Origin: Polaribacter sp. BAL334
Lineage (GTDB): Bacteria; Bacteroidota; Bacteroidia; Flavobacteriales; Flavobacteriaceae
NCBI RefSeq assembly: GCF_015767435.1
Contig: NZ_JADWOV010000293.1
Span: forward strand, 62,001 to 126,000
Direction of reading: 5' to 3'
DNA: 64,000 nt
Positions 1-7,817 of this stretch are shown here, piece after piece. The notes below the pieces were generated by a model. That model ran no database searches and was not told where the DNA came from. It saw nothing but the letters and a program-made list of their open reading frames with translations. A program made the position numbers and the translations under genes. Each line of letters begins with the position of its first letter. Position 1 is the first letter of the stretch.

Positions 1-1
1 A

Positions 2-688
2 TTTTCAGAAAGTAATGTAGAAATTGTTTATACAGCATTATCATTACAAGCTGATATAGAAACTATTAAACAAATTTCAAATAAAATTTTTGATGTAAAA
101 ACTTTTGACTATGATGGTATTAAGTATACAATAAAAGAATGTAATAGTCTTCTCACAAAACTTGAAAAAGAGATAGATATATTGAATGAAAAAATTAAAT
201 TAAATGATATTCAAATATTTAAGTACTTTAAAAATCAAGAACAAAAAACGAACTTAAATCAAAATCTAGAAAATTTATACAATCAGTTTTTTAATTTCGA
301 TAAGGAATTTGAAACCAAATATGATGTTTTTATTCAGTTATCAAAAGAATTGGAATTCATAAACTATAAAACAACTTTTGAGAAAATAAATGCAAATTTT
401 CTTAAAATTGATCCATTAGAAGCAAAATTAAAAAAAGGAATCAGAGAATTATTAGTAAATCCAGATTACCAAACAGAATTAACCAAAGATATAAAAGATA
501 ATTTTGAAATTTATCTTACTAAAAAATGGGAATATTTTGGTGATAATAAATATTTTGATAATAATCTAGAAAAATTGTTTAAAGCAATGGATCATTATTC
601 TTACCTCTTATCTAGAGGTTACTTTTTGACAAAGCAAAAATTATTAAATTATAAAGTTACACTAATAAATACATCAAAAAATATGTAG
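2..688 (+). CDS. Unrecognised protein, C-terminal part (5' end outside the window)
   Basis: The reading frame is open from base 2 with no stop before TAG at 686-688, so the gene begins left of the window; a TTG at 182 is only an internal codon. The visible 228 residues are rich in Lys, Asn, Glu and Ile. They look mainly alpha-helical with heptad-like leucine/isoleucine spacing, particularly in the first 70 residues (possible coiled coil). No signal peptide, membrane segment or catalytic motif is visible in this part. I do not recognise the family; it could be the helical tail of a larger protein. It is not linked to the next gene, which lies 357 bases downstream. Confidence 0.6.
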   Translation, partial: FSESNVEIVYTALSLQADIETIKQISNKIFDVKTFDYDGIKYTIKECNSLLTKLEKEIDILNEKIKLNDIQIFKYFKNQEQKTNLNQNLENLYNQFFNFDKEFETKYDVFIQLSKELEFINYKTTFEKINANFLKIDPLEAKLKKGIRELLVNPDYQTELTKDIKDNFEIYLTKKWEYFGDNKYFDNNLEKLFKAMDHYSYLLSRGYFLTKQKLLNYKVTLINTSKNM

Positions 689-1045
689 CAATATTAATTT
701 GAAAATTAAATAGTTAAAAATTTAATTACATTAAAAAATTTTGATTTTAATCAAACACTCCTCTAAAAAGAATATTTCTATAAAGTCCTTTTTTGATTAA
801 AAATAATTGCTAAAACTTAAATTACAATAAATCTTTACATCAAACTAAAACCATACTACAATCAAGACTTTATGACAACATCTTTTTGTTGAAATAAAGT
901 TTTTTTGTTTTTCTTTTTTATGTATTTTAGATGCGTAACTTTTTTACTTTCTGATAGTTACAGCGTGGAGTTTTGAAACCACTCTAAAAAACAAGGCGAA
1001 ACCGAAAAGCCAAATGAGTAGGAAAAAATCAAACAATCAAACTTT
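689..1045. other. Non-coding stretch before aqpZ with short inverted repeats
   Basis: No gene is visible here. The first 200 bases are plain AT-rich DNA. A short inverted repeat CAACA/TGTTG lies near 877-892. The last 85 bases are less AT-rich and could fold: GTGG at 965-968 pairs with CCAC at 979-982, and GGC at 995-997 with GCC at 1009-1011. This would be the aqpZ leader. I could not match it to a known riboswitch class, and no exact TAnnTTTG box was found. Confidence 0.35.
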
Positions 1046-1723
1046 ATGAAAAAAAATTTAGCAGAATTTTTAGGAACCTTCTGGTTAGTTTTAGGAGGTT
1101 GTGGAAGTGCGGTTTTAGCAGCTGCATTTCCTGAAGTGGGTATAGGTCTTGTGGGTGTTTCACTTGCATTTGGTCTTACTGTAGTAACTATTGCGTATGC
1201 ATTAGGGCATGTTTCTGGGGCTCATTTGAATCCTGCAGTGACCATTGGTTTATGGATGGGAAAAAGAATTTCTTCCAAAGATGTGTTACCATATATCATT
1301 TCTCAAATTTTAGGTGGTATTGCAGCAGCAGGTGTTTTGTATGTAATTGCTACTGGAAATGGCTCACAGATTGGCTCTTTTGCAGCAAATGGTTTTGGCG
1401 AACATTCTCCAGGTGGGTATAGCATGACTGCTGCTTTGATTACCGAATTTGTAATGACTTTTATGTTTTTAATCATCATTTTAGGTGCTACAGACGAAAA
1501 AGCTCCAAAAGGTTTTGCTGGGTTGACTATTGGATTGGCTTTGACATTGATTCATTTAATCAGTATTCCAGTAACAAACACTTCTGTAAACCCCGCAAGA
1601 AGTATTAGTCAAGCAATTTTTGTGGGAGATTGGGCAATATCTCAATTATGGGTTTTTATAGTAATTCCCATTGCAGGAGCTATTGTAGCAGGAATTGTGT
1701 ATCAATATTTACAAAAAAACTAA
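1046..1723 (+). CDS. aqpZ: Aquaporin Z
   Basis: Inner-membrane water channel of the MIP family. The 225-residue protein has the family's usual length and six hydrophobic segments. Both pore half-helices carry intact NPA motifs, at residues 62-64 ([10 protein letters not shown]) and 182-184 (SVNPARS). The selectivity-filter set expected for a water-specific AqpZ is present: Phe42, His170, Thr179 and Arg185, with the stretch [19 protein letters not shown] around the filter. This favours AqpZ over a glycerol facilitator. The gene stands alone, with a possible structured leader upstream and a strong terminator downstream. An 11-codon reading frame in the leader ends with an ATGA overlap on this start codon. 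Confidence 0.96.
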   Translation: MKKNLAEFLGTFWLVLGGCGSAVLAAAFPEVGIGLVGVSLAFGLTVVTIAYALGHVSGAHLNPAVTIGLWMGKRISSKDVLPYIISQILGGIAAAGVLYVIATGNGSQIGSFAANGFGEHSPGGYSMTAALITEFVMTFMFLIIILGATDEKAPKGFAGLTIGLALTLIHLISIPVTNTSVNPARSISQAIFVGDWAISQLWVFIVIPIAGAIVAGIVYQYLQKN

Positions 1724-1741
1724 TAATAAGAATTTTATAAG

Positions 1742-1775
1742 AAAACCGTATTTGCTAGCATGTACGGTTTTTTTA
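1742..1775 (+). terminator. Rho-independent terminator of aqpZ
   Basis: AAAACCGTA at 1742-1750 pairs with TACGGTTTT at 1763-1771, followed by a run of T. It lies 19 bases after the aqpZ stop codon. Confidence 0.9.
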
Positions 1776-1886
1776 TGCTAAAAAAGATAGAAATACTTTT
1801 GCTTATAAAAAGTATTGAGCATCCATGAAAATATTTCAATCCATGAAATTTAAAGGGTAAAAATCGTTTTTCAATAAGTATTTTAC

Positions 1887-1894
1887 TACTTTTG
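1887..1894 (+). promoter_or_regulatory. -7 promoter box of phhB (predicted leaderless mRNA)
   Basis: TACTTTTG matches the Bacteroidota -7 consensus TAnnTTTG exactly. Only four bases separate it from the phhB ATG at 1899, so transcription should begin at or next to the start codon. No clear TTG -33 element was found. Confidence 0.6.
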
Positions 1895-1898
1895 AAAC

Positions 1899-2195
1899 AT
1901 GGAAAAACTGAATATTTTAGAAATCGAAGAACGATTGACTCATTTGATAGATTGGGAATATTATGAGGACGCTTTGCATACGGAATTTGAATTTGACAAT
2001 TTCAAAGATTGTATGTCTGCCATGAACAGAATTGCCTTTGAATGTGAAGCTTTGAATCATCATCCTGAGTGGACAAATATCTATAACATGCTCGAAATCA
2101 AATTGACAACGCATGATGCAGGTGGTGTTACTGAATTGGATTTTCAATTGGCAACCATCATCAATAAAATTGTAGAAGTTGAAGAAATTGATTAA
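1899..2195 (+). CDS. phhB: 4a-hydroxytetrahydrobiopterin dehydratase (PCD/DCoH)
   Basis: Pterin-4a-carbinolamine dehydratase, which recycles the pterin cofactor of aromatic amino acid hydroxylases. The 98 residues match the family length. The signature is visible: Glu50, then His54-His55-Pro56, Trp58, Tyr62, His72 and Asp81, in the expected order with the active-site histidines intact. No phenylalanine hydroxylase gene is in the window, so its partner must lie elsewhere. The ATG at 1899 is the only reasonable start because the next Met is residue 39. Its 3' end overlaps the proposed TTG start of the lipoprotein gene by 17 bases, suggesting co-transcription. Confidence 0.93.
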   Translation: MEKLNILEIEERLTHLIDWEYYEDALHTEFEFDNFKDCMSAMNRIAFECEALNHHPEWTNIYNMLEIKLTTHDAGGVTELDFQLATIINKIVEVEEID

Positions 2196-2655
2196 GAAGA
2201 GTAGTTTGAAAAAGTGGATATTGGCGATTGCTTTTGGTACTTTCATGGCTTCCTGTGAAAAGGATGATTTTTGTACTCAAAACCCTGTAACTCCTAGATT
2301 GGTGTTGCGTTTTTATGATATAAATGATAGAACACAACCAAAAGCTGTGGAATCTTTATACGTTTGGGCATCAGGAAAAGACAGTATTTTGGTAAATCAA
2401 TCGTTAGATTCTATTTCCATTCCTTTGAATAGTATTGCCTCAGAAACTGTCTATAATTTTTCGAAAGGAAGCACTGTAAATCAATTTACCATTCGCTATA
2501 CACCAACGCAAATTTATGTTTCTCGTTCGTGTGGATTTAAAGTAAATTTTACGGATGTTAGCTTCACTTCTAACAATACTTGGATTGCAGACATCACTCC
2601 TACCACCACCACTATTGACAACCAAAACGCAGCCCATGTTCAGATATTTCATTAG
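2179..2655 (+). CDS. DUF6452-like lipoprotein with surface-export signature
   Basis: A lipoprotein of 158 residues. A basic N-terminus and hydrophobic stretch end in the lipobox FMASC, with Cys26 as the lipidated residue. The residues after it, CEKDDF, fit the lipoprotein export signal of Bacteroidota (Lys followed by two acidic residues), which predicts display on the outer leaflet. The rest resembles the flavobacterial DUF6452 family, which is found next to a DUF6048 gene as here. The function is unknown. The start is a TTG inside phhB; a second TTG nine bases on is equally possible, and no ATG occurs before residue 23. The 3' end overlaps the DUF6048 gene by 20 bases. Confidence 0.8.
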   Translation: MKKLIKKSSLKKWILAIAFGTFMASCEKDDFCTQNPVTPRLVLRFYDINDRTQPKAVESLYVWASGKDSILVNQSLDSISIPLNSIASETVYNFSKGSTVNQFTIRYTPTQIYVSRSCGFKVNFTDVSFTSNNTWIADITPTTTTIDNQNAAHVQIFH

Positions 2656-3337
2656 CCTTTTTGCGCTGTTTGTGGTTGTAGAAAGTTTTTCGCAAACACA
2701 AAAAACAGATACCATCATCACGAAAAATGATTCTATTGTGTACAAATCAACTTACGGAATTCGGGTAGGAATAGACATCAGTAAACCCATCAAAGCAGCT
2801 GTTGACGGAAGTTATAGCGGAATTGAATTTGTGGGAGATTACCGAGTTTCCAAGCGAATGTTTATTGCAGCTGAAATAGGTTTTGAAGAAGAAACAACGC
2901 AAGAAGATTATACAAATTCGACAGCAAAAGGAACTTATGTAAGAGCAGGATTCAATTTCAATGCGTATGAAAATTGGTTGGATATGAACAATGAAATTTT
3001 TGTGGGTTATAGATACGGATTGAGCTTTTTTGAACAAACACTCAACAGTTTTACACCCAATGTAAATAATACTTATTTTCCTGCAAATCCCATTATTGTG
3101 AATGAAACAGCCAATGTAAACGCACATTGGTCTGAATTTATGGTCGGTTTTAAGGTTGAAACTTTCAAAAACTTTTTTGTAAGCGCCAGTGTTTCTTACA
3201 AAGTAATGATGAGCGTAAAAGAACCCGATAATTTCAAAACGCTCTTTTCTCCTGGTTTTAATAGAATTTTTGAAAGCGGAACAGGTTTCGGATTTAACTA
3301 CACATTGAGTTATTTAATTCCCTTTTCTAAAAAATAG
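2636..3337 (+). CDS. DUF6048-like outer-membrane beta-barrel protein
   Basis: A 233-residue exported protein. The signal peptide (about residues 1-19, ending VVESFSQ) is followed by alternating hydrophobic strands with aromatic residues, as in small outer-membrane barrels. The C-terminal stretch FGFNYTLSYLIPFSKK resembles a closing strand. It resembles the DUF6048 family and follows the DUF6452-like lipoprotein gene as it does in related genomes. The pair may form one envelope complex (inference). The frame is open upstream to 2555, but the signal peptide fixes the ATG at 2636, which overlaps the previous gene by 20 bases. Confidence 0.82.
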   Translation: MFRYFISLFALFVVVESFSQTQKTDTIITKNDSIVYKSTYGIRVGIDISKPIKAAVDGSYSGIEFVGDYRVSKRMFIAAEIGFEEETTQEDYTNSTAKGTYVRAGFNFNAYENWLDMNNEIFVGYRYGLSFFEQTLNSFTPNVNNTYFPANPIIVNETANVNAHWSEFMVGFKVETFKNFFVSASVSYKVMMSVKEPDNFKTLFSPGFNRIFESGTGFGFNYTLSYLIPFSKK

Positions 3338-3388
3338 GAATGGGTTTATTTTTTTTACTAAATTTATTGCCCAAATACAAAATACCTT

Positions 3389-4336
3389 ATGAATACTATA
3401 CCTAGCGTACATCTTGCAGATTTTTTATCTGATGACCCTATCAGAAAAGAAAAATTTATCAAAGAAATTGGTAATGCTTACGAAAATATTGGATTTGTTG
3501 CTCTAAAAGGACACTTTTTGGATGACAAATTAGTAGCAAATTTATATGAAGAAGTAAAAAACTTTTTCGATTTACCACTTGAAATTAAGGAAAAATATGA
3601 AATTCCTGGCATTGGAGGACAAAGAGGCTATGTTTCTTTTGGGAAAGAAGCTGCCAAAGGAAAAAAAGAAGGTGACTTGAAAGAGTTTTGGCATTTTGGA
3701 CAATATGTAGAAGACAATCCTGCTTTAGAGGCTGAATATCCAGCCAATGTGATTGTAGAAGAATTGCCAAAATTCAATGAAATTGGCAAAGAAACATACA
3801 GAATGTTAGAAAAAACTGCCAAATATGTGTTGCGTGCTTTGGCATTGCATTTGGGTTTGGAAGAAACTTATTTTGACAATTATATCAAAAACGGGAATAG
3901 CATTTTACGTCCTATTCACTATCCTCCTATTCAGGATGAACCAAAAGGCGCTGAAAGAGCAGCTGCTCATGGAGATATCAATTTGATTACCTTATTAATG
4001 GGTGCTCAAGGCAAAGGATTGCAAGTACAAAACCATAAAGGAGAATGGATTGATGCCATGGCTGAACCTGATGAATTGATGATCAATGTGGGTGATATGT
4101 TGTCAAGACATAGCAATAACAAATTAAAATCTACCATTCACAGAGTAATCAATCCTCCCAGAGAATTGTGGGGAACGTCTAGATATTCCATTCCATTTTT
4201 TATGCATCCTATATCGGAAATGAAATTAGATGTATTGGAAAATTGTATTGATGAAAACAACCCAAAACAATTTGATGATATTACTGCAGGTGAATTTTTA
4301 GACGAACGTTTACGAGATTTAGGATTGAAAAAATAA
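3389..4336 (+). CDS. 2-oxoglutarate/Fe(II) oxygenase, isopenicillin N synthase family
   Basis: A cytosolic non-haem iron oxygenase of 315 residues. The N-terminal DIOX_N-like part (residues 5-110) precedes the 2OG-FeII_Oxy jelly roll. Iron ligands are His194, Asp196 (HGD) and His251. The co-substrate motif RxS is at Arg265-Ser267, with HxF-like FMHP following. The length and layout are normal for the IPNS/flavonol synthase-like group; the substrate cannot be deduced. The stop codon overlaps the next ATG by one base (TAATG), so it is probably co-translated with the eIF1-like factor. No beta-lactam biosynthesis genes are nearby, so an antibiotic role is unlikely. Confidence 0.9.
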   Translation: MNTIPSVHLADFLSDDPIRKEKFIKEIGNAYENIGFVALKGHFLDDKLVANLYEEVKNFFDLPLEIKEKYEIPGIGGQRGYVSFGKEAAKGKKEGDLKEFWHFGQYVEDNPALEAEYPANVIVEELPKFNEIGKETYRMLEKTAKYVLRALALHLGLEETYFDNYIKNGNSILRPIHYPPIQDEPKGAERAAAHGDINLITLLMGAQGKGLQVQNHKGEWIDAMAEPDELMINVGDMLSRHSNNKLKSTIHRVINPPRELWGTSRYSIPFFMHPISEMKLDVLENCIDENNPKQFDDITAGEFLDERLRDLGLKK

Positions 4337-4659
4337 TGGATTTAAAAGATCAACTGAAAAACTTATTTCCAGAACACATTGTGGAGGAAGAAACAAGCCC
4401 TAAAAAAAATGATTTTTGGTGGCAAATAGAACCTTTACTTTGCAAATACGAAAAGAGAAAAGGAAAACCTATTACCATTATTGATGGTTTTAATGGTTCT
4501 TCAGAAGATTTTAAAAGTTTGACAAAAGAAATCAAAACATGGCTTTCTGTTGGAGGAAGTTTTAAGGACAATACCATCATCATTCAAGGTGATTATCGTG
4601 ACAAAATCATGAAATTGCTTCAAGAAAAAGGATTTAAAGTAAAGCGTGTAGGAGGTTAA
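4336..4659 (+). CDS. SUI1/YciH-like translation initiation factor
   Basis: A 107-residue protein of the SUI1 (eIF1-like) family that binds near the ribosomal P site and can tune start-codon selection. The core from about residue 35 to the end carries the family pattern, including GKPITIIDGFNG, IKTWLSVGGSFKDN and IIQGDYRDKI, and ends in the typical VKRVGG. The N-terminal 30 residues are variable. It starts on the last base of the oxygenase stop codon. Bacteria without Shine-Dalgarno use, such as this one, commonly keep such a factor, but its role here is inferred. Confidence 0.9.
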   Translation: MDLKDQLKNLFPEHIVEEETSPKKNDFWWQIEPLLCKYEKRKGKPITIIDGFNGSSEDFKSLTKEIKTWLSVGGSFKDNTIIIQGDYRDKIMKLLQEKGFKVKRVGG

Positions 4660-4709
4660 AAAACACTTCTACTGCAATTTAATAGTATAAATAACGTTTC
4701 AAATAGATT

Positions 4710-5654
4710 ATGAAAGCATCAATTTTACACATCACCAATGGCGATAGCACTACTAACTATCTGAAAAAATTAAGATTCTCTGGCGAATTCATCACATGGC
4801 GAGAAATGTTGTGCGAAGGAAAAACAACTACAGATGTAGGCAGTGAATCCTTCTGGAAAAACCGCTTCGATTTTTTAAAAACCGCATACAAAGTAAACAA
4901 GCACACCTTTATTGAATTTACACTGAAAGAGTATAGAAATCTGTGTAAAAAGAAAGAACAAAATGAAATTGTTCTTTGGTTTGAGCCCGATTTATTTTGT
5001 CAAATCAACATGTTAGCTGTCCTAAGTTGGATCAAAAGATACAGACAAGGATACCAAATTTCATTGGTTGGTGCAGGAATTGAATCGAAAAATCAACATT
5101 TGACGGCATTTACCTTATTAACTGAAGAACAAATAGATACTTATTATAAAAACCGAGTTTCGCTTACTCAAGATGATATTGAATATGCTGATTATATTTG
5201 GCAATTGTATTGCTCTGATAGTCCTTTGCGATTAGAAACCGTGTATAAATTCAATCCAATGTCGCCATTTCAACATTTGGCAACCGCCATTGAAGCACAT
5301 TTAAAGCGTTTTCCATCTATAGAAAATGGATTGAATTTTGTGGAAAACAACATTTTAAAAACAGCCAATTCATATCAATTTACCTCTAAAAATGAATTGA
5401 TTACCAGACTTTTAAATGAGGACGAAATTTATGGTTTTGGAGATTTACAATACGAAAATCACCTTAAAAATCTTCACAAACTCTTTTCATCTTTCAATCC
5501 TGTAAAAATTTCAAAAAAAGGGAAAGAAGTATTGGAGAAACAATTGAACTTTTACGGACAAATTAGAAACGAAGAAACCTATTTAGGAGGCTCAAAAAAA
5601 TACAGTTTTTTATATCAAACTGATACCTCAAAACTCCTACAAATCACCACATAA
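4710..5654 (+). CDS. DUF1835 domain protein
   Basis: A 314-residue cytosolic protein. The N-terminal half, starting MKASILHITNGDSTTNYL, matches the DUF1835 family: a nucleotide-binding-like beta strand followed by the GD motif, then WREMLCEGK. The C-terminal third is less conserved. The molecular function is unknown. It is the first gene of a tight run: the nucleoside phosphorylase ATG follows its stop codon with no gap, and a binding-protein-fold gene follows that in the same way. This points to one transcript and perhaps one pathway. No signal peptide or membrane segment is present. Confidence 0.85.
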   Translation: MKASILHITNGDSTTNYLKKLRFSGEFITWREMLCEGKTTTDVGSESFWKNRFDFLKTAYKVNKHTFIEFTLKEYRNLCKKKEQNEIVLWFEPDLFCQINMLAVLSWIKRYRQGYQISLVGAGIESKNQHLTAFTLLTEEQIDTYYKNRVSLTQDDIEYADYIWQLYCSDSPLRLETVYKFNPMSPFQHLATAIEAHLKRFPSIENGLNFVENNILKTANSYQFTSKNELITRLLNEDEIYGFGDLQYENHLKNLHKLFSSFNPVKISKKGKEVLEKQLNFYGQIRNEETYLGGSKKYSFLYQTDTSKLLQITT

Positions 5655-6524
5655 ATGAGTTTAGAATCCTCAGAATTAATCTTAAATCCAGATGGTAGCG
5701 TATATCATTTGAATTTGAGACCCGAACATATTGCCACAAATATCATCCTTGTTGGTGATCAAGACCGAGTTGATAAAGTGACAAAACACTTTGATACGAT
5801 TGAGTTTACAACTCAAAAACGTGAATTTAAAACCACTACAGGAACCTATAAAAACAAGCGTTTTTCTGTGATTTCCACAGGAATTGGTCCTGACAATATT
5901 GATATTGTATTGAACGAATTGGACGCATTAGTCAATATTGATTTGACAACCCGAAAAGTTAAAGAAAATTTGACGCAACTTTCTTTGGTAAGAATTGGAA
6001 CTTCTGGCTCATTGCAAGCTCATATTCCTGTTGATTCGTTTGTGTTGAGTTCGCATGGATTGGACATGACTGGTTTATTACATTCTTATCAAATTGAGTC
6101 AATTTCCCATCCAGAAATGGAAAATGCGTTCGTAAAACATACACAATGGAGTGCTAAAAAAGCGCATCCGATTATTGTTTCCAATTCACAAGAATTGGCA
6201 AATTCTCTTTCTTCAGAAATTGTTTTTCAGGGAATCACAGCCACAGCTGGAGGTTTTTATGGACCACAAGGACGTGTATTGCGTTTGCCAATTGAAGATT
6301 CAACATTGAATCATAAAATTGATAGTTTTTCATTCGAAGGAACAAAAATTACCAATTTAGAAATGGAAACTGCTGCTATTTATGGCTTATCAAAATTGAT
6401 GGGACATCAGGCAGTATCCATGAATGCCATTATTGCAAACAGAGCGAATGGCACTTTTAGTAAAAACCCTTCAAAAGTAGTAGCAGAATTAATACTATAC
6501 ACTCTTGAAAAATTAACCGCGTAA
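5655..6524 (+). CDS. Nucleoside phosphorylase (uridine phosphorylase-like)
   Basis: A 289-residue enzyme of the PNP/UDP phosphorylase superfamily that cleaves a nucleoside with phosphate to a free base and ribose 1-phosphate. Family features are LVGDQDRVDKV near residue 32 (phosphate-binding region), STGIGPDNIDIVLNEL near residue 74, RIGTSGSLQ near residue 113, and TNLEMETAAIYGLSKLMGH near residue 230, where Glu-Met-Glu holds the ribose. This EMET pattern favours uridine/purine phosphorylases over MTA nucleosidases. The base specificity is not determined. It is contiguous with DUF1835 upstream and the binding-protein fold downstream, both with zero-base junctions. Confidence 0.9.
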   Translation: MSLESSELILNPDGSVYHLNLRPEHIATNIILVGDQDRVDKVTKHFDTIEFTTQKREFKTTTGTYKNKRFSVISTGIGPDNIDIVLNELDALVNIDLTTRKVKENLTQLSLVRIGTSGSLQAHIPVDSFVLSSHGLDMTGLLHSYQIESISHPEMENAFVKHTQWSAKKAHPIIVSNSQELANSLSSEIVFQGITATAGGFYGPQGRVLRLPIEDSTLNHKIDSFSFEGTKITNLEMETAAIYGLSKLMGHQAVSMNAIIANRANGTFSKNPSKVVAELILYTLEKLTA

Positions 6525-7385
6525 ATGATTGATTTAAAAGTAGGTGGCGTTCCAGAGCATTTTAATTATCCTTGGTACATCACCCTAAAAAACAAAGAAT
6601 ATACCCAACAAAATATCAATCTTCGTTGGAAAGATTTTTCGGGTGGAACAGGTGATATGTGTGCGGCTTTAAGAGATGGAAGTTTGGACATTGCCATTGT
6701 TTTAACGGAAGGAATTATCAAAGATATTGCTGCAGGAAACCCTTCTAAAATTATACAAACTTATGTGCAATCTCCTTTAATCTGGGGAATTCATGTAGAA
6801 AAATCATCCAAATTCAAAAAAATGGAAGATTTAGAACATGCCAAAATTGCTATCAGTAGATTTGGTTCAGGGTCACATTTGATGGCAATTGTAAATGCAT
6901 ACAATCAAAATTGGGATGTTTCTACATTACAATTTGTGGAAATTGGCAATTTGCAAGGAGGAATTGATGCCTTGAAAAACGGAACTGCTGATTATTTTAT
7001 GTGGGAACATTTCACCACAAAACCTTTGGTAGATGAGGGTATTTTTAGAAGAATTGACGACTGCCCTACTCCATGGCCTTGTTTTGTGATTGCTGTTCGC
7101 GATGAAATTTTAGCAAATCATTTAGAAGACGTCAAAAAAGTATTGAACATCATCAATGCTGAAACACTGATTTTTAAACAAAAAAATGACATTGCTGCAA
7201 TTTTATCTGCAAGATATCAGCAGAAAATGGAAGACATCAAAGAATGGTTAAAAATCACAAAATGGAATGCTGGAAAACCAATAACTCAAAATTTAATTGC
7301 AAGGATTCAAAATAAAATGATCTCATTGAACGTTTTAGAAGAGAAGAAAAATGCAAACGAATTCATAAAAAATATATATCTTTAA
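6525..7385 (+). CDS. Cytosolic periplasmic-binding-protein-fold protein (NMT1/THI5-like)
   Basis: A 286-residue protein with a substrate-binding fold resembling ABC binding proteins of the NMT1/THI5 type. Visible elements are the hinge-like FSGGTGDMCAALRDGSLDIAIVLTEG near residue 38, DLEHAKIAISRFGSGSHLMA near residue 102, and GGIDALKNGTADYFMWEHF near residue 145. It lacks a signal peptide or lipobox, starting directly MIDLKVGGVPEHF, so it should stay in the cytosol. No permease or ATPase gene is adjacent. Its ATG follows the nucleoside phosphorylase stop without a gap. It may act as a sensor or carrier of a small molecule linked to base or thiamine metabolism (speculative). Confidence 0.8.
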   Translation: MIDLKVGGVPEHFNYPWYITLKNKEYTQQNINLRWKDFSGGTGDMCAALRDGSLDIAIVLTEGIIKDIAAGNPSKIIQTYVQSPLIWGIHVEKSSKFKKMEDLEHAKIAISRFGSGSHLMAIVNAYNQNWDVSTLQFVEIGNLQGGIDALKNGTADYFMWEHFTTKPLVDEGIFRRIDDCPTPWPCFVIAVRDEILANHLEDVKKVLNIINAETLIFKQKNDIAAILSARYQQKMEDIKEWLKITKWNAGKPITQNLIARIQNKMISLNVLEEKKNANEFIKNIYL

Positions 7386-7405
7386 ATCGTTAAAAAAAAG
7401 TATCC

Positions 7406-7546
7406 ATGAAAAAAATTGTACTCATTGCCATTTGTGTTATAGGAATCGTATGTTTTTCATCTTGCAGAAGTACTTCTTCTTCCTGTGGTTTAGCAGACAA
7501 TGTACAAATCAACCAAACAACAATTCAACAAGTGAATGTATCTTAA
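7406..7546 (+). CDS. Very small lipoprotein, 46 residues
   Basis: ATG at 7406, 20 bases after the preceding stop. The peptide begins MKKIVLIAICVIGIVCFSSC, an almost ideal type II signal peptide with a basic start, hydrophobic core and lipobox FSSC (Cys20). Only 26 mature residues follow, rich in Ser, Thr, Gln and Asn, ending QQVNVS. A good terminator follows the stop by about 30 bases, so the gene boundaries are convincing. The function is unknown; small lipoproteins like this are often missed in annotation. Confidence 0.75.
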   Translation: MKKIVLIAICVIGIVCFSSCRSTSSSCGLADNVQINQTTIQQVNVS

Positions 7547-7577
7547 CATCATTTGTTTCTTAACTTCAAATTCAACA

Positions 7578-7602
7578 AATCCGCTTATTGCGGATTTTTT
7601 TT
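7578..7602 (+). terminator. Rho-independent terminator after the small lipoprotein gene
   Basis: AATCCGC at 7578-7584 and GCGGATT at 7590-7596 form a stem with a 5-base loop, followed by a T run. Confidence 0.88.
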
Positions 7603-7611
7603 CACAATAAC

Positions 7612-7686
7612 TTTACAATTTGCATACAATTTTATAAAGTTTTCGGTACTATTTCTTCACGAATATTTTACAATTTACATACAATT
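7612..7686. repeat. Pair of 20-base direct repeats, 55 bases apart
   Basis: The sequence at 7612-7631 (TTTACAATTTGCATACAATT) recurs at 7667-7686 with a single change (G to A at the 11th base). Each copy itself holds the half-repeat ACAATT twice. Start-to-start spacing is 55 bases, about five helical turns. They lie in the 271-base gap before the phosphatase gene and may be paired regulator sites. Confidence 0.6.
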
Positions 7687-7817
7687 CAAAACTACATTTG
7701 ATGAAATTCAAAAAAAAGGTAATTGTATTTAAATAAGATTCTTAAAAAACGAGAATTGCTGCGAAACAAATCATTGTTAGTTCGCAAAGTACAAAGTCCA
7801 AAATTCTCTTGTATTTT

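Noticed and set aside
961..1045. A known riboswitch class (fluoride, glycine, c-di-GMP) in the aqpZ leader.
   Set aside because: None of the conserved core sequences of these classes could be aligned; only weak stems are visible.
2747..3127. A 126-codon open frame opposite the DUF6048-like gene.
   Set aside because: The plus-strand gene has a signal peptide and family match; the antisense protein has an implausible Cys/Ile composition.
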